Origin: Hypsibius dujardini
Lineage: Eukaryota > Tardigrada > Eutardigrada > Parachela > Hypsibiidae
Direction of reading: 5' to 3'
DNA length: 64,000 bases
Assembly (NCBI GenBank): GCA_001579985.1
Contig: LRSR01008563.1
Coordinates: 62,001 to 126,000 of the forward strand
Shown here piece after piece: positions 12,154-23,438 of this stretch. The stretch's first letter is position 1; every line of letters begins with the position of its first letter. Made by a program: the position numbers and the translations under genes. Below the pieces are notes generated by a model that was given only the letters and a program-made list of their open reading frames with translations, searched no databases and was not told where the DNA came from.

Positions 12154-15100
12154 ATGGAGGAATCTACGCCCGAAAATGATCAGGCAAGGCAAAGGGTGAT
12201 AGTACTTACAAATATAGAGTAAATTAAAATGAACTGCCTGTTATTTAGGCAGTTGAGGAGTTTATGGCGCTGGCTAATCAGTGGAGACTCCATCCTGACG
12301 CTCCCACAGATGAGGCCGTTATCAAACTTGACACGGCTCTTCGCTTCTTAATGGCCAGGAAGTTTCATGTGCAGAGAGCCTTTGAGCTCTACCAGCAGCA
12401 TCAGGTATGAGAAAAAACAAATATATTAAAGGAATAAATGTGTTGACATCTGTTTGTTGTGCATTTTTCAATGGCAGATTGTGAGACAGAAGCAGGATTT
12501 GCGAAACATTGATCCTTCGGCGGAGCCTGTCAAGGCAGAGTTGGAAAGTGGCAAGTTCACCGTTCTGGTAAGTTTTATTCACAAGTCACAAGTGACTTTC
12601 CGCAAGGCCTTCTGCTGGTCTTTTGGATTGATTGGTAGTGTCGCGAATGGATCGATCGGTTGATTGATTGAATTGCTTAACTTGGGTATATATCCTATTA
12701 CTCTGCAAATGATTGATTGATTGATTTAATTAATGTCATGATGCTACTGCAGTACGTATCTGTGTTGCAGTCTTCCCGGGGCTTCAATGGAGCCGCAATT
12801 GCGCTCATCACCGGCCGTCTACATTTTGCCAAGCATCATTCCGCCACTATGAAAGCTATTTTATTTCAGTTAGACGCTGCCCTCAATGAGTAAGGAGAAT
12901 AGGATACTTTGTGTTTCCTCTATGTTGATTTTATTATCAATCCAACTTTCCTCCTTTAATAGTCAGAACACGCAGCGTCAGGGTCTTATGTTGCTGTACG
13001 ACATGACAGGGATGGGTAAGTAGTAATTTGATTATTGCATCTTCTCAACCGAGATCCACATGAGCACAATTGAAAGAAAAAAATTTTCCCTCCAGGCTGG
13101 ATCAATTCGGACCGGGCATTAGCACGCGACTTGTTGGCAATTTTGAAGGTGAGCTGAAACCATTTCTGCTGTATTTGGTTTGCTACTGCTGCATCAATTG
13201 GTTTGTGTGTAGGGAGCTTTTCCCGCCCGGTTAAAGAAGATTCTTGTGGTGAATCCGCCGTCGTGGCTGGACATTCCCTTCAAGTTCCTCAAACCGTTCC
13301 TCTCAGCCAAAATGGTTGACCGCCTATTTGTCATTTCCTCGACTCACCTACGGGAACACATTCCCGTGGAATCAATTCCTGAGTCTCTCGGTGGAGATTA
13401 TCTTCATTCCCACGATGAGTGGCTCAAGCGGTGTCTCAACCTTAACACTTTGGACAGCGATTACTCCCCCAAAGCCCCTCTCGTTCCTAGACGGCTTCCC
13501 AATGGAGGAGCCGCGCCTTCTGTCCGCGGTGATGGGTGGCGAGATGGTCAAGTCTTCAATAATGACGTAAGTGTGATGTGACGTACGGTGGTTGCCGAGC
13601 AGCTGCTTCCCTTTTTCTATTCTTAGAGCATTCCGAACATTGTCCTCGTTCGTGGGTCATGATTGCCTTACAGATTGTCTTGCAGATTGTGCAGCGTCTG
13701 GATGAGTTTGCTGACCTTAAAAGTTCCATGAGCATCCATCAGCGTAGCGATAAGGGAATGGGAGTGGCCGAGTTTATAGCTCTATTGCATTACAAAGGCC
13801 GCGCTGGCATCTTACAAGAGTATGACACGTTGAGAAGCGCTGCTAGAGCCCTTCCCGATCGCAACTTTACCATTTTCAAGTAAGACTGCACTGCAACTTG
13901 TGCAGAAGTTAAATTTTTTGCTACCTTAACTGAACGTTACATCTTCTAGGGCAACCGAGAATCGCGTGAAGAATCGGTGCGTCTTAACTAATGACACATT
14001 ATTAACATTAAATGATTTTGAACATATTTAAATGAATGATTTGACCCGCAGGTATGTGGATGTCCCTTGTTTCGATTCCAGCCGGGTCAAGTTGCGGGAC
14101 CGCCCTGCCAACGACGATTACATCCATGTAAGTGGTGTCTGTTACTTGTTTCAATGCCTACATAACTAATTAAGCGCGATTTTCCGACTCTTTAGGCTAA
14201 TTTTGTGGATGGATATGAACAAAAGAATGCATTCATTTCAACTCAAGGTAAAAGCGCCAGAAAATCATTCGCTTTAATTTCACTAGTTGCACCACTAGAT
14301 GCACGTCGTCTCGGTATGTGAATACTTCCCACTTGTGAATTTCTATTTGGTTTTCTGCAGGACCAATGCCCAAAACGTTTGCTGATTTCTGGATGATGGT
14401 CTGGCAGGAGGACGTTCGAGTGTTAGTCATGACTACACGGTGCGTGCGTGAATTTTTGGCCTCTTCAGCAGTGATCACAAAATGTGCCATGGACATGTTA
14501 TTTCCGGGTGCAGCACGGTTGAACGAGGGAAGACCAAATGTGGTCAGTATTGGCCAGTCGAAGTGAAGGAGACTGTCATGATGGGGGACTATGAAGTTAC
14601 CTGCTATGCCGTGGAGTCTCTCGCCCATCACGTAGAAACTCAGCTGATTGTCAAATGGAAAGGCGTACGTCGCTCATTATTGCCAGTTGGTATTCTTTTC
14701 ATACGTGTTAAATTGATTTCGATTGGTTGCAGGAGTCTAGACAAATTGTTCACTTGCAATTTACGGACTGGCCCGACTATGGGTAACTTAATTTCGATTG
14801 TCTTCCTTGTCTGTAACGAAATGTCATTAGCTTTTCATGTTTCATGTCCTCTTACTTTAGCGTTCCGCATTCCGCGGAATCGATGTTTGATTTCATTCAA
14901 CTCATGCGGGATAACCAGGTATGCCGTCACTTGTTTCAGCATCCTCATCTATTTCTTACCATATATTTCTTCTACTATCTACTTAGTCCGCTGCTGTGAG
15001 GAGAATGAATCCTCCGTGGACTGGCCATCCAAAGGGTCCGCCGATAATTGTACATTGCAGCGCGGGAATAGGACGTTCAGGAACACTCTGTGCACTGGAT

Positions 15101-15393
15101 ATCTGTTTGCGTCGCTTGGACGATTGTGGTACGAATATACATCACTTAGCTTCCTCCATACTTTTACGACCAATTTCCCTCACCACGTCATGAGTAATTG
15201 TTTAGGTCTCGTTGATGTCCATCAGTCGGTGGAAAAACTGCGATCTCAACGTTGCCAGAGCATTCAAATGCCTGAGCAATACTTGTTCTGCAATCTTGCT
15301 GTCGTGGAATATTGTGTCGCCAAAGAGTTGATAGCGATAGAAGACTCTGCTTTGGGTGAAATGCTGGTATGGCTGCACGACCAGGATGACTGA
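12154..15393 (+). CDS. PTPN9: CRAL-TRIO domain tyrosine phosphatase, PTPN9 (MEG2)-like
   Basis: Non-receptor protein tyrosine phosphatase with an N-terminal CRAL-TRIO/Sec14 lipid-binding domain; in vertebrates it sits on secretory vesicles and controls their fusion. Seventeen exons give about 627 residues (human 593). Visible in order: an N-terminal helical region ([16 protein letters not shown]), the Sec14 core ([18 protein letters not shown] near 13,213), then the phosphatase domain with [42 protein letters not shown] and the P-loop [11 protein letters not shown] (near 15,052). Catalytic Cys, Arg and the WPD Asp are all present, so it should be active. Start at 12,154 (ATGGAGGAA). The first intron can begin at GC (12,184) or GT (12,196), a 12-nt difference that keeps frame. 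The exon from 13,686 may instead begin at 13,674, again 12 nt in frame. Stop 15,391-15,393. Confidence 0.95.
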
Positions 15394-15690
15394 ACTGAAT
15401 GATGACTTATCTCTCAAATTTACAACCTGCAATCTTTTTTTGTCTTAACGCACGCCAGGCGTACCTTTTTTAAGTCTTGATTTTTTAAGTTAATGAATGC
15501 GTTTTGTTGATTTGCTTTGTTTGGGCATTGATAATTTTTTTGCACGCTTCCCATTTTCATGTATGCATTTTTGTTACGAGAAATTGTGTATTTCCGTATG
15601 AGGTATTCATGCACTGTACCCCTTATTAGAAAAAATACTATTTATACCTGCTGATTGCAAAAGACAAGAAAGAAAAGTTATGAAACAGGT

Positions 15691-18433
15691 TCAAAACAAA
15701 CTGTTGTGTGGTCGTCGTTCGTTTTCAATACGAAGAGAGGATGACGCGTACGAAAAGTTGACAACCGGGTTCTCGTCGCCCGCACCTTCTTCTGACCATT
15801 GCGATCGCCTTAGCAAGTCGTCGCGGTCTTCCTCGGCTACGCGGATTGGAAATGAATGTCCATGTCCATTGCTAGTGCACAAAAAACTTTCGTCAACACG
15901 AAGACAGTGTGAACTGTAATCGGTTAAACAGGACATCCTGCAGTCGATCAGGTCGCATGCAACAGAATAGAATCGTCCTCCAACTCCGAAATACCTTTTA
16001 AGGCTAGGGGAACTTAACGCTTCAATGTCAGTCTGCGGATCGGCAGTAACAGGAAGAGTATTTCGAGCCGAATTGCTTGGATAACCGCTGCCATCTCCTT
16101 TACTGTAAAACAGTAACGACATGGATGTCTCACTTAAAAAGCTCACCTTGTGGAACCGGGAATCTTAGACCCAATCGGCCAAAGTATGCAACTACGATCG
16201 ACTGCAGAAGTTGCCAACCCGTACTATTACTTCGATACGTACCCCGAAAATATCGGCAGGAACCACAAAAGTTTCCTGTCTCCAAAAATTTCAGTGAAGT
16301 TTGCCCACCCGCCCAAACTCCAGCCGTTTTTATCCGGTCCACCGGAAAAGACTGGTGGCCGGTAACTTTCTACAGAATAGCAAAAGAATAATAGTTATCT
16401 TAAACCAGTAGGATGGGGTGTTTGTCCATCTTACTGCCTGTTTAATGGTTTAATGGTTCCTCAAGAACAGACAACCTCTGTTGAGAACTAAAACGTCTGG
16501 TAGCCCCCTCGCATTAAGAGATTCACAAATTGAGAAAAAGAACAGAACATAGTTTCTAGCTACATTGTCTGTCTATCTATCTATCTCTGACATCTGTAGA
16601 CTGTTTACCTGTCTGCCTCTATGTCTAACTTTCTGTCTGTCTCTCTGAAGAGCGTGATGTATCTGTCGGGGTCTTCTGTTCGGCCGTTTGTCGGGCAGAC
16701 AAGTAGAATGACAAAAGAATATCAAAGGACTGAACACATACCAATGGTTGTTCTGTTGGTCAGTGTGAGATAAATGTGGTAGGAGAAGAGAGTGCATAAA
16801 CTGATCATAAACATGGTCGAGATGAAAAATAAGAAAAGAATGTGAAATTTGGCCGATCCTTCAGTTAACTGATCCTGAAAGACGAAAGGGTACGGTTAGG
16901 AATGAGACGGGGTTACTACGGGGGAACTGGGCAGAGGACAACGTAAGGCAAACCTTCCAGAATTTAATGAAGTACTGTAGATCCGTCAAGGATATGTACA
17001 GACAATAAAGCATCGCATATGCGAGAAAGAGGATGAAAAACTTGTAATTATTGAAACCTGAAAAAAAAACAATTATTCGATAACTTGAGTTTCTGAAGAC
17101 AAAATCAGCAGATCTACTCACAGACACAGTTGTTAATCCTGCAAATAAAAACGGCACATTCATTATGTTCGAAGCGGACAGAATGGAAGTGTTTCCTGCT
17201 AGAAACGGAAACACAGAACCAGCATGCAATGCAAAAAATCGCACACAAACACAGACACACATGCGGATATAGTTAGAGGCAGACAGGCCTACCGGGAAAC
17301 AGACAGCCAGATAGGCCGGGAGACAGAGAAAGACAGACAGGCAGACAGTTAGACATACAGACCCACACAGGGCGACAAGTAATTAGTCAGTCAGACAGAC
17401 AGACAGATAGGTAGACAAACACAGACAGATAAAGACGAAAAGCATAGACGAAAACTCACCAAGGACTGAGTTTCGGTGGAAAAGAAAACGGTATTAGTTC
17501 AATATAAAGTTAGAAGTTGACTAAGAGATTTCAACTTACCAATGGTGATCCATTTTCACAATACACCTAAAAAGACAATGTATAATAAAAGTGCACTCCA
17601 ATAGGGCAGGGCACTAACCTCTCACAGACGGAACAATGGTGGGCACGGTCGGGCTTGATAGCTTTACATTTCTCGCAGTAGCGAATGTCTAGAGAAAAGA
17701 AAGCAAACACGCAGAAAAGCGTCAGCCGTGTGGTCGTTAGGCTGCGACTCAGCCGGAACGTACGAAAGAAGACTGTACCGCCATTGAAGCCTCTTGTGTA
17801 GACCGGTAGATTCCTTCCGAAACTTTCTAACAGTGTCTTGGCCGAATCGTAGTTTCTTATGGAGAGGGCCGAGTCTATCTGCGCGACTTGTTCGGGCGGT
17901 AGATGGAACTGCACACAAAATAACAGTTGATGGCATTACTAATCACCAGGTGTTTGCATAAAAACATTCTTTCTCTCACCCGATCAGGAATTCGTGCTGC
18001 ATTAGTGAAGAGGCACTGATAATAGCTCCACGCGAACATTACAAAGAAGAAGTGATAAAATATCAAATACATGGCTGCAAAGAACAGGTAAAGAAATTAT
18101 TTAGAGCCAAGGATGGATTGATTGCTTGATCGGATATTACGATACAGTTTTCCAGCAACGAGTGGGATTGATTGACTGATTCCAATTTCCAACAAACACC
18201 AACTCCATTTACCTTTTTCACATTCTGATTTGATTTCCACTGTAACGAAAGAAACATTTACTATTTGAGAGAAGCTTAAACATGGTTTTTGCAATGGACA
18301 ATTAAGTATACTCACGGACGCAGAGCTGCACAACGAAAGCATAGTAACTCCAAATCACCACGGCCGAGATGAAAACCACCGGAAACCATTTGAATACTGT
18401 GATTAGAGCTCTCACTATCGGATTATTCAACAT
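15691..18433 (-). CDS. ZDHHC15: DHHC palmitoyltransferase, ZDHHC2/15-like
   Basis: Protein S-acyltransferase of the Golgi/plasma membrane. Twelve exons (18433-18316, 18239-18213, 18074-17980, 17908-17779, 17688-17619, 17566-17540, 17465-17460, 17138-17122, 17057-16954, 16874-16742, 16369-16243, 15871-15691) give 344 residues with frame closed; human ZDHHC15 has 337. Order: TM1 (residues about 14-35), TM2, the Cys-rich domain (YCEKCKAIKPDRAHHCSVC, then IVKMDHHCPWINNC), TM3 (NNYKFFILFLAYAMLYCLYI), TM4, the TTxE motif as TTIE, and a C-terminal tail with GHSFPIRVAEED as in human. The DHHC region is split by several introns, including a 6-nt exon. The usual Gly after the CPW..NC motif (CIGF) reads Cys with the chosen junction, which may be a splice-reading error. 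It is divergent from GALNT-A across an 843-bp gap. Confidence 0.93.
17240..17440. repeat. GACA-rich degenerate microsatellite in a ZDHHC intron
   Basis: Interrupted AGACAGACAG-type repeats fill much of the intron between the micro-exon (17,460) and the 17-nt exon at 17,122-17,138. Similar GACA-type repeats recur in the GALNT-A intron, the RPTP intron and the repeat-rich block. Confidence 0.8.
17460..17465 (-). other. ZDHHC15: 6-nt micro-exon carrying part of the catalytic Cys and the next Pro codon of the DHHC enzyme
   Basis: Read on the minus strand the exon is TCCTTG, bordered by ACTCAG and GTGAGT. The upstream exon ends CAC CAT TG and the next begins G ATT AAC AAC. With the micro-exon the protein reads HHC-P-W-INNC; without it TG joins G directly and reads HH-W-INNC, still in frame. 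The catalytic cysteine codon therefore exists only when the micro-exon is included. Confidence 0.8.
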
Positions 18434-19276
18434 TTTACCCTCCTCTTTTCATGGGAAAAGGCGAGATCACAGGTAGAAGAGAAACATATACCAAAATATT
18501 TAACCGATCTTTTCATCTGCCAAATAAATCAACCGAATCCGGAAACTCCTTTCGTCTGTAAACACGGCACAGACGATGATTTCGCAATTTTGCCGGGATT
18601 ATTTAAAGTCCAACTAAAATTAAAAAATTCCCATTCCCGCAGAATATGCGCAAGCGGAAGCAGGAAGTAAAAATAAAAATCCACCCCACAAAACAAACTC
18701 GTTTCTCGTCTGATGCGTTTTGCACATTTGGCCTCTCATACACACGTGGCAAAAAACCTTGCACTTACCGGTTTAAGCTATTTAACGCGGTCTGCGTATA
18801 AAGCCTTTGCTGGAACGAGTTATTTGGCTTAACTTAGTTACTCCAAGGTTTTTGCCAAGTTCATGTGCCCATGCACAAATATGAACATGGTACGTCGTGT
18901 CGTTCAATTGCGTTATCGCTGTTGCCTGTTGGCAAGTCCAACTTTTGCGGCCTGAAAACGTCCACGTCGCTTTTTATTTTTTTGCACGTTCTCAAAGGAA
19001 TTTAAGGGACTCAGTGAAGGGACTGCCGGGATATATTCCAATAATTAATCTCGGCGATAGAGATTCATCAACTACCGAGCAGTGCTGCAGGAATTGGAAT
19101 CGCGACTCCTACAGTTTCCAATAATATTTTTTCTTGGTTTTTTGCGGGATCGCGTCGCGCACCTGACAGAACTTTATTGTCATCGCATCATGCACGGATA
19201 AGTGCGTGCGTTATCTTTTTGTACTAGTACAGTATATAGTACTGTATCTGGCTGGACTGTCCAATTGAATTTCGCC
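18434..19276. promoter_or_regulatory. Shared 5' region of the divergent ZDHHC and GALNT-A genes
   Basis: The 843 bp between two head-to-head start codons must contain both promoters. No TATA box or initiator stands out clearly. An inverted pair TGGCAAAAAACCTTG (about 18,747) and CAAGGTTTTTGCCA (about 18,844), some 85 bp apart, is the only visible structure. No coding sequence is supported. Confidence 0.4.
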
Positions 19277-20164
19277 ATGCGGATATTTTCGCGGCCATAT
19301 CGCCTGCCGAAATTATACGTTAAAATAATTGTTGTCCTCAGCATTTTGTTCCTTATTTTTGCGTTGCAAGTACTGGTCAAGTCATCTGGGAATGTTGCGA
19401 TTACTGGGCGACGAGGCGGCCAGGTCAGTGCTATTCTGGTGAAAATGCTCTTGTAAAAGAGCCAAGAATAAACATGCACGAAAAGGTTCAATACGGGTGG
19501 AGTACAGTGGTACTATTAGTTGATTGGTTGATTGGCTGACCTTTTTTTCCTCTTAGTCCTTGCGATTGATTGATCGAAAGAATTCATTTATTTGCTTCCT
19601 GACTTAACCACATTAGCGCACCGCGCACGCTTATATTTCTCGTATTTCTAATTTGCATTTTGATTAATATATCTGCTTGCCTATTTCAGAAGGGTCATAA
19701 TCATCCGTTGGAGACAGTATTCAAAGAAGAAGTCATAGGAAATTTCGAAGAAAAAGAGAAGCCTCGCAAAGAAGGACCTGGCGAATACGGGTAGGTAATT
19801 CTTCAGCTATACGTAGAATCTTTATCAAAGATAATATTATCAGTGTTTCCTCAATGAGCGTTGCCCATTACTTTTTCGCGTTTTAGGGTTGCTGTCGGCT
19901 TGGGTCCGGATGATCTCAAGTCCGGTGGCGACTGCACAAAAGAATGGGGATTTAACCAGTGTGCAAGCGAGAAAATCGCCATGGATCGAGAGATACCGGA
20001 CACGAGGCCACTCGAGTAAGTTTACATGTCGTATTGAGGAAGCGAGGGACGGACGGACGGACGGACGGACGGATGGACGGACGGACGGATGGATGGATGG
20101 ATGGATGGATGGATGGATGGATGGATGGATAGACAGAGACAAATAGACAGACAGATAGATAGAC

Positions 20165-20248
<84 letters not shown>

Positions 20249-23003
20249 CATTACTAATAACAATCGGTCGATGAGAAACGAAATCTATTACTGACTCCCT
20301 GGGTATCAGCCGTGACAGTTTCCCGTCACGAAATGAGATGCGCGTGGCCGTTTAATATACCGTAGTATGCACTTACTGAAGATGTTTCGCTTCGGTCGGG
20401 GTTATTCGTCAGATCAGCTTTTTAGAATTGTGCCATGTTAGCGATCATTAAGTGTAATGGGTTTGTTTTAAGGTGTAAGAACTGGCACTATCCGGAGGAG
20501 TTACCAAAAGCGTCGGTCGTTGTCGCTTTTCACAATGGTAGGAAAATTGTCTTTCACCGTCCTTCACCTTAATCATGACAACTTAATCGTTGGGTCAAAA
20601 GCAATCTTTTCTTTTAGAAATGCCTTCCACTCTTCTTCGGACGGTCCACAGTGTCATCAATCGTAGCCCCCCTCAATTTTTGGAAGAGGTCTTGCTGGTC
20701 GACGATAACAGCGACCGTGGTAAGAAAAGAAACATGTCATTTTGGAAGGTTTTTTGCATGTGGAACGCCGCCGTGATGATACCGTTTTTATTTTGCAGAA
20801 CAATTGAAGCAAGAACTGGACGATTACATTACTCGATTCGATGGGAAAGTGCGGATCCTGCGTCAGAAGGAACGCGAAGGCCTTATACGGACGAGGTCGA
20901 ATGGCGCAAAAAATGCCAAGGGTAAGAGTTGGGGATGTTTCATTGCTTAATCATCATACTGGCGATTCTGACCGCAAGGCATATCCCATTTTTATTTAAT
21001 TTTTCTGTGCCGTGCAATGGCCATTACCCTCTTAATAAAATTAGGCATTAAATTGTTTGCAGGCGAAGTTGTGATATTTCTGGATGCTCATGTGAGTGGG
21101 ACACGATCGCTATCACATAGGAAAAGTTAGACGAATCCATTTTGTTTTGCGTTGTCTAGTGTGAAGTGGGCTACAATTGGCTACCACCTCTGCTTGCACC
21201 CATCGCAAAAGATCGGTTCGTTATCGTTATTTTTTAGCCTAGGAGAAAGGATTTTGTTTGTTTTCTTGTTTACAGATCCACAATGACGGTGCCCATTATC
21301 GACGGTGAGCCGTCTTGTTGTTCTCTGTTACCTGCCTATTGAGTTTTGATGAAAGGTTGTATCAACGATTTTCGTTTCAGGAATCGATGCTGATAACTTT
21401 AAAATTGAACCAATGTATCAAGGGAAGACAATGTTTGTGGGAACATTCGAATGGGGCCTGTTGTACAAAGAGACGGAGAGGTCGGAGAAGGAGGCCAATC
21501 GTCATGAACACTACTCTGAGCCGTATCGGTCACCTACTCACGCCGGCGGACTGTTTGCTATTCATCGCGGGTACTTTGAAGAGCTTGGTTGGTGAGTTTT
21601 GGCAGTAGCGTTTTTCTTAATTCCCTGCGAAGGAAGGACCACAATTGTCTGAGTCCAAGTCATCCAGCGAAAGTGAACTTTGGTCGATTGGTCAGGATTT
21701 TGATGGTCGACCTTTAGTTAGTCCATTCAGTTGACAGCCTTCATTTTTACCAGGTACGATGAGGGTTTGGAAATTTGGGGCGGTACGTAATTTATTTTGG
21801 GCTATGTTCATCATGAGAGTACAGTATTCCTGCCTGAGACGGAAGCATCATCGGCTTAAATATGTGTTTTTTGCAGGTGAACAGTACGAGCTCTCCTTTA
21901 AAGTACCGTACCTTTATTCTCGTATCTCTGATCACAAGCTTATTGATTAGTTCATTGTTCTGTTTTCATGATCGCTAATAGGTTTGGCAGTGCGGCGGCA
22001 GTCTTTTATGGGTTCCTTGCTCGCATGTGGGACATATTTACAAAAGAAGGTCTTCGATCCACCCGGACATTTTGCCTGAGAAATTAGTGAAAAAAGGATC
22101 GCTTGTTCATTTAAATCACCGTCGGGTTGCCGAGACTTGGATGGATGAATACAAGGAGTATTTATATATTCGGGTAAGCCCATCAAGTTTAACCTGCTAT
22201 GCGGGTGTCCGCAGCAGGTATCTCAGTGAAGAAGGACTTTTGATCTTTTGATACAGGAACCGTTAATGCCGGATGTTGATTTTGGCGACATCAGCAAACA
22301 AAAAGCACTACGGGAGCGCCTCAAATGCAAGAGTTTCAAATGGTTTATGGAAAATGTAAGGCATGCTCCATAACATTGAATAATTGTACTGATGATCTGG
22401 GAAGGTCGACTAGGAAGATTCATCTCTTGTAGATTGCTTATGACGTCGTTAAAGAATACCCGCTTCTTCCTCCCAACAAGCATTTCGGAGAAGTACCTAT
22501 ACTAACTGTGTACTTCCACTTTTGTGTGTATGAAGGAAATCTTTTTTCGTTCCGCTGTAGCTGCGAAATGTTGGTGAGAAGAATGTCAAATGTTTCGATA
22601 CATTCGGTCGATCTAATCCTTCTAAGATCGGAGTGTCTGGATGTCACGGATGGGGAGGAAATCAGTTTTTCCGACTCAACACAGAAGGACAGCTCGGATT
22701 TGGTGAGCGGTGCGTGGATGTCGACGGCAATAATCAGCTTCTTTTCCAGAATTGTCCAAAGGCTCGCGTGTAAGATATATCTGCATATATCATTGGCTCC
22801 ATATTTCTGTCTTGATTGAGCGAAAATGGCGTACGTTTTGCAGTGATGGACCATGGGAGCTTGAGAGTGATACTCATCTCTTCAAACATAAGAAAAAGAA
22901 TCTCTGTGCTGAGCGAACGGATAAAGACGAGCTCTGGTTGAGGCCATGTGATGCTACAAAGAAAGAACAGGCCTGGGAATTTAAAGAGATCCACCCAAAA
23001 TGA
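19277..23003 (+). CDS. Polypeptide GalNAc-transferase, GALNT7/10-like (GALNT-A)
   Basis: Golgi type II membrane glycosyltransferase that adds GalNAc from UDP-GalNAc to Ser/Thr, starting or extending mucin-type O-glycans. Seventeen exons (first 19277-19423, 19690-19790, 19887-20015; last 22844-23003) sum to 588 residues with frame closed. The N-terminus has a short basic cytosolic tail and one signal-anchor ([20 protein letters not shown]). The catalytic domain shows [29 protein letters not shown], the DxH metal motif in [46 protein letters not shown] and [15 protein letters not shown]-terminal ricin-type lectin domain follows ([17 protein letters not shown], ending KEQAWEF). The EPYRSP and WGLLYKE stretches resemble GALNT7/10, many of which prefer already glycosylated peptides. 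A poly(A) signal AATAAA lies at about 23,019, only 16 nt past the stop. Confidence 0.95.
20045..20248. repeat. Compound tetranucleotide microsatellite (GGAC/GGAT/GACA/GATA) in a GALNT-A intron
   Basis: Blocks of GGAC, then GGAT, then mixed GACA/GATA and a long run of GACA fill about 200 bp of the intron 20,016-20,472. The open frames across it (long Ser-Ile-His-Pro or Val-Cys-Leu-Ser repeats on the minus strand) are repeat artefacts. Confidence 0.97.
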
Positions 23004-23438
23004 TCTTTATTTAAACTAAATAAATTTGCTGCACTACTCCAGTAGAGATTGAGAGCGACTGAGGAGGTACTGCCATTCCGCTGTTTGTGCCGTATTCAGA
23101 TTATACTTCCAGTGCCTTGTTACCTTTTTTGGTTGCGTTGAGTGATTTGAAGAATGGATCTACCTGCCCAGGTATCACATCTCCGTCCTCATTTGTGTGA
23201 TTTGCTGACCGTTTTATTGTGAGTATTCAAATTTTTTTTTCAGTTAAACGTCAGACTGATTGATTAACTTGTTAAATGGATGAAACTCTTTCTTACTAAA
23301 ATCAATTTGATGACGTTAATAAAGGGGAACGCATTCAGCAGTGACAGCAACAATAATAGGCTTAGAAAAAAAGCATAGATTCTACATCATCAGTTAGTAA
23401 GTTCACCAGGAAGGACAAAGCCAAAATGTAGGTTAGAT
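23004..23438. other. Short gap between the convergent GALNT 3' ends
   Basis: 435 bp separate two stop codons facing each other. GALNT-A has AATAAA at about 23,019. On the minus strand a TTTATT (AATAAA) near 23,212 could serve GALNT-B. No other feature is seen. Confidence 0.6.

Noticed and set aside
13627-13685. Acceptor at 13,626 for the PTPN9-like exon
   Set aside because: It leads to an in-frame stop within 12 codons; acceptors at 13,673 or 13,685 keep the CRAL-TRIO/PTP linker open.
14482-15393. A 303-codon single-exon plus-strand gene
   Set aside because: A read-through of several PTPN9 exons and introns; the conserved phosphatase needs the spliced frame.
15691-16146. A separate 151-residue minus-strand gene
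   Set aside because: Only 15,871-15,691 is the ZDHHC last exon; the rest of the frame is intron, shown by the join to the GHSFPIR tail.
19840-20263. Minus-strand proteins of Ser-Ile-His-Pro and Val-Cys-Leu-Ser repeats
   Set aside because: They are translations of the tetranucleotide microsatellite inside a GALNT-A intron.
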